Source: a bacterium (GTDB taxonomy: Bacteria > Patescibacteriota > Minisyncoccia > Phycocordibacterales > UBA9973). From it: a stretch of DNA of 32,583 bases. Below are positions 26,118 through 32,583 of the stretch, one piece after another (positions within the stretch are counted from its first letter, which is position 1; each line of letters starts with the position of its first letter). The stretch spans positions 1 through 32,583 of the forward strand of contig JAKAKW010000008.1 in the NCBI GenBank assembly GCA_021824345.1, written 5' to 3'. Made by a program: the position numbers and the translations under genes. The notes below the pieces were generated by a model that searched no databases, was not told the DNA's origin, and saw nothing but the letters and a program-made list of their open reading frames with translations.

Positions 26118-26792
26118 ATGAGCAAGATAAGACGCAAGCTGAAGACGATGTTTCCGATTCCTGTGGACGCGGGCGGACAGAAAGGGTTCACTTATGTAGA
26201 GCTCATCGTGGTGCTCAGCATTTTTGCTACCCTTACCTCTGTCGTGCTTTTTAATTACGGAACTTTTCAGGAGAAGATCAATTTGCGCATTATCGGCACG
26301 GAAGTGGCACTTCGGATCGTTGCGGCGCAGAAAAGCGCAGTGGCGGGCAGCATTCCTCCGCAAGCCCCGGGTGCTTCTTGGCGGCCTTCTTACGGCATAT
26401 ATTTCAATTCGGTTGGATCCCAGGGAGGGGCCGACAGCAGCGACTTCATATATTTCGCCGATCTGAACAACGACGGCGCATACGGAGATTTGTCCTGCGC
26501 TCTTCCCCCCGCGCCGGGCGGGGGAGAATGCTTAGACCGGATAAGCATAAACAGCGGGTACAAAATTTCCCTGCTGAAAGTTTTTTATCAGGACGGCACT
26601 TCCCAAACTCTTGGCGATCTTAACACCACCTTCACTCGGCCTGATTCCGGCGCCACTTTTGCTTCTCTCATGACTCCCATAACCAAGACGGTAAGCTATG
26701 TGGAAATAACGATGAGCCCGGCTTCCGGAAACCAGAATTCCTCCTCTTCCACAGTAGAGGTATATCCTTCCGGGCGCATCCAGCTTAAATAA
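26118..26792 (+). CDS. Pseudopilin (GspH/FimT-like)
   Basis: KGFTYVELIVVLSIFATLTSVVLFNY. Confidence 0.8.
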   Translation: MSKIRRKLKTMFPIPVDAGGQKGFTYVELIVVLSIFATLTSVVLFNYGTFQEKINLRIIGTEVALRIVAAQKSAVAGSIPPQAPGASWRPSYGIYFNSVGSQGGADSSDFIYFADLNNDGAYGDLSCALPPAPGGGECLDRISINSGYKISLLKVFYQDGTSQTLGDLNTTFTRPDSGATFASLMTPITKTVSYVEITMSPASGNQNSSSSTVEVYPSGRIQLK

Positions 26793-26793
26793 T

Positions 26794-27384
26794 ATGAGAA
26801 TCAAGCGCATCAAAACCGAATTCGGATTTACTATCATAGAAACAATGATCGCCGTGTCCGTTTTTTTGGTGGTGGTGCTCTACGGAATGAACGCTCTCCT
26901 TTCCGCCGACATGTTTTCCGGAAAATCCGCCGCCATGCGCTCCGTTTTGGACAATCTGAGCTTTGCTATGGAGGACATGGGAAGAAATCTGAGAACCGGT
27001 TCGGACTATCATTGCATAACCGACGGAAATACCTTGGCCACGGGCGCCTTGAGCTGCGTTGCCGGTGGGCAAGGGATTTCTTTTCTGGCTTCCACCGGCG
27101 CGCGCTGGGTATACTTTATGGCTGCCAATCCCGACGGCACTCTTTATCTTGAAAAATCCACTGACGGAGGAACCACTTTCATCGTTTTGACCACTCCGGA
27201 AATAAAACTGGACGCGAGTTCCGGGTTTTTCGTAATCGGCGCCGAACCTCCGCCGGGCGATCAGAACCAACCTCTTATTAAAATATGGCTGAACGGAAAA
27301 ATCAGCGAAAAAGGCGTAGACATCCCCTTTGCCCTTGAAACTTCCGTATCCCAGAGAATTGTCGACATAAACACTATTCCATAA
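26794..27384 (+). CDS. Pseudopilin (PilW/GspJ-like)
   Basis: FGFTIIETMIAVSVFLVVVLYGMNALL. Confidence 0.8.
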   Translation: MRIKRIKTEFGFTIIETMIAVSVFLVVVLYGMNALLSADMFSGKSAAMRSVLDNLSFAMEDMGRNLRTGSDYHCITDGNTLATGALSCVAGGQGISFLASTGARWVYFMAANPDGTLYLEKSTDGGTTFIVLTTPEIKLDASSGFFVIGAEPPPGDQNQPLIKIWLNGKISEKGVDIPFALETSVSQRIVDINTIP

Positions 27385-27964
27385 TGAAAAAAGAAGCGCA
27401 AAAAAAACGATCCGCTAAAAAATCAGGATTTACTCTGGTTGAGACCATGGTTTCCCTGGCCATTTTCAGCGTTTCAATATTGGCGGTGGTAGCCTTGCTT
27501 GGAGATAATATCACCAGCGTGGGATATGCCGAAAAGAAAATGACGGCTTCCTACCTTGCCGAAGAAGGCATAGAACTCGTACGCGACTTGCGGGACAGCT
27601 TCGTCTTGTACGATCCGGGAGGAGCGCAAAGCGGATGGAACGCATTTTTGACCAAAATGGGCCCCTGCGACAGCACCTCCAACGCCGGCAAGAAATGCTA
27701 CATAGACAATCGGGATTTTTTTTCCAAGACGAACGTTACCAGCGTTCAAACGCCCGCTTGCGGGGGGGGCGCCTGTCCCGCTTTTTATGAAAATTCTGAC
27801 GGATATAATTACGATACTATCGGAGCTCCGACGGATTTCGTGCGGGATATAGGAGTGGTGCGCACCACGGCCGATGAACTGCGGGTTTTTTCAACCGTGC
27901 ACTGGCGGCAGAAGTCCCAAAGCTACAGCGTAACTTTTTCCGAAAGTTTGTTTAATTGGGTAGA

Positions 27965-27968
<4 letters not shown>
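27384..27968 (+). CDS. Pseudopilin (PilV/GspI-like)
   Basis: SGFTLVETMVSLAIFSVSILAVVALL; TAATG overlap with upstream gene. Confidence 0.8.
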
Positions 27969-31422
<3,454 letters not shown>

Positions 31423-31453
31423 TTCAGCAAAGGCTCTGGTATATAATGCGCGC

Positions 31454-31692
31454 ATGACTGTGAAAGATATCAAAAATCTTTTCCTTTCAAGGTCGTGGTT
31501 CAAAAGGATAAGTCGATTGGCGGGTATTTTGCGAATGTTCCGTCAATTCATGCTTGTCATACCCAAGCCGATACGTTGCCCGAGCTTCTTGAGCATTTGA
31601 AAGAGGTTATAGCTCTTTGCCAAGAAGTAGAAAGAGATGGTTTATTAGAAAATATTAGGACCAGTGAGTCCATAGGAAAATCCTATGGATAA
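31454..31692 (+). pseudogene. HicB-like antitoxin, apparent -1 nt frameshift in A5 run (31472-31476), altered C-terminus
   Basis: VVQKDKSIGGYFANVPSIHACHTQADTLPELLEHLKEVIALCQEVE is HicB-like. ATG 31454 (after TATAAT) is out of frame by one base; adding one A gives MTVKDIKKSFPFKVVVQKDKSIGGYF. Confidence 0.6.
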
Positions 31693-32398
31693 GTTGATTT
31701 CAACTCCAGCTAGCTATAAAACAGAACATATATATGAATTAAAACACCCTCTTAAAAGTCATCGCAAGAAGGTGATTTTGCCGGATTACTCAGATAAATT
31801 GGCGGAGTTTTTCGGAATAATGATGGGAGATAGCGGAATCAATAATCTTTGGCAATCAAATATCAGCTTGAATTCTGTTGCCGATGCCAGCTATAGCAAG
31901 TATATTTTTAAACTATGTAAAGAGCTTTTTGGGATAGAACCTGCGGTGAGAAAAAGAAAAACAAGAAATACTCTAATAATCTCTCTGGCCAGTACCTCAA
32001 TAGTGGATTTCTTGGTTGATAATGGATTGCCGAGAGGTAACAAATTGGAAAATGGATTGAGAATTCCTTTATGGATTTTGTCGCGAAGGTCATATAAAAA
32101 GTTTTGCGTGCGTGGTTTAGTGGACACCGATGGTTGTATGTATATTCACAGACATACATGTAATGGAATAAAGTACACAAATCTTGGCCTTGCCTTTTCT
32201 AGTTACTCCCCAATATTAATAGAACAGGTTGCTAAAATACTTGCGGAATTTGGCATTATGCCTCATATTAGAAAGCGAGGAACGGATGTATACATTTATA
32301 AAGTAGGTTCCATAATAAAATATCTAGAAATATTCTGGACCTCAAATGACAGAATTATGTCTGTCTATAAGAAATGGAGAGATGCGAGAGCGGTTTAA
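31685..32398 (+). CDS. LAGLIDADG-type homing endonuclease, free-standing
   Basis: Two LAGLIDADG-like motifs: LAEFFGIMMGDSGI and VRGLVDTDGCMY; small basic protein. Confidence 0.8.
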   Translation: MDKLISTPASYKTEHIYELKHPLKSHRKKVILPDYSDKLAEFFGIMMGDSGINNLWQSNISLNSVADASYSKYIFKLCKELFGIEPAVRKRKTRNTLIISLASTSIVDFLVDNGLPRGNKLENGLRIPLWILSRRSYKKFCVRGLVDTDGCMYIHRHTCNGIKYTNLGLAFSSYSPILIEQVAKILAEFGIMPHIRKRGTDVYIYKVGSIIKYLEIFWTSNDRIMSVYKKWRDARAV

Positions 32399-32465
32399 TC
32401 GGCAGTCCTGGAAAGACTGTGTACCGGAAACGGTACCGAGGGTTCGAATCCCTCTCTCTCCGCCA
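32376..32465 (+). tRNA. tRNA-Ser (anticodon GGA)
   Basis: Acceptor GGAGAGA/TCTCTCC; anticodon arm CAGTC-CTGGAAA-GACTG; long variable arm GTACCG-GAAA-CGGTAC; T arm GAGGG-TTCGAAT-CCCTC; encoded GCCA. Confidence 0.96.
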
Positions 32466-32525
32466 AGAGAATTAAGTATCGGAGTGACCTAATTACATAC
32501 GATAGTAGCACGACCCGAGTGCCTA
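32457..32525 (+). repeat. Interspersed repeat copy R5 (module B followed by start of module A)
   Basis: CTCCGCCAAGAGAATTAAGTATCGGAGTGAC is identical to 5898-5928 over 31 nt; then CGACCCGAGTGCCT at 32511. Confidence 0.85.
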
Positions 32526-32530
32526 ATTTT

Positions 32531-32583
32531 ATGGATAAAAAAGAAATAGATAAGTTGGCAAAAGTAATTTGGGACTACCACCA
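32531..32583 (+). CDS. N-terminus of a protein truncated by window end; possibly YdcF-like
   Basis: MDKKEIDKLAKVIWDYHH..., resembles N-termini of CPR YdcF/ElyC-like proteins from memory. Confidence 0.4.
   Translation, partial: MDKKEIDKLAKVIWDYH

Noticed and set aside
32376-32465. Intron or intein interruption of tRNA-Ser by the endonuclease
   Set aside because: The tRNA folds completely without interruption; the endonuclease ORF lies upstream and only overlaps its 5' part.

Overview
This 32.6 kb window looks like a Candidate Phyla Radiation (Patescibacteria/Parcubacteria-like) chromosome; the lineage is inferred from gene content, with no database search. TGA is used as a stop. The left end (about 1-5.9 kb) is an accessory region. 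It holds a cysteine hydrolase, a truncated HD-like ORF, an orphan 256-aa ORF, two MFS transporters, small membrane proteins and an ICMT-like methyltransferase. A directly oriented repeat family of about 50-130 bp is interspersed there, with copies just upstream of plus-strand start codons; a further copy follows the tRNA-Ser at the right end. The middle carries ribokinase, MazG, YdeI-like, EEP phosphatase, SemiSWEET-like, MurT-GatD, a SAM-I riboswitch plus terminator in front of a short metK, DedA, and a comF-proB-proC-proA operon. A complete-looking type IV pilus locus follows (pilM, N-like, O-like, B, T, C, pilin, pilD, three pseudopilins), ending in a PilX-like protein fused to a phage-adhesin-like glycine-rich domain. 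ligA contains an in-frame 122-bp palindromic insertion in its zinc finger. The right end has a frameshifted and C-terminally altered hicB-like gene, a LAGLIDADG homing endonuclease whose last codons and stop lie inside tRNA-Ser(GGA), and another repeat copy. The strongest candidates for something undescribed are the ligA palindromic insertion, the repeat family with its tRNA-like 180-bp insert, the endonuclease/tRNA overlap and the Gly-rich pilus protein.
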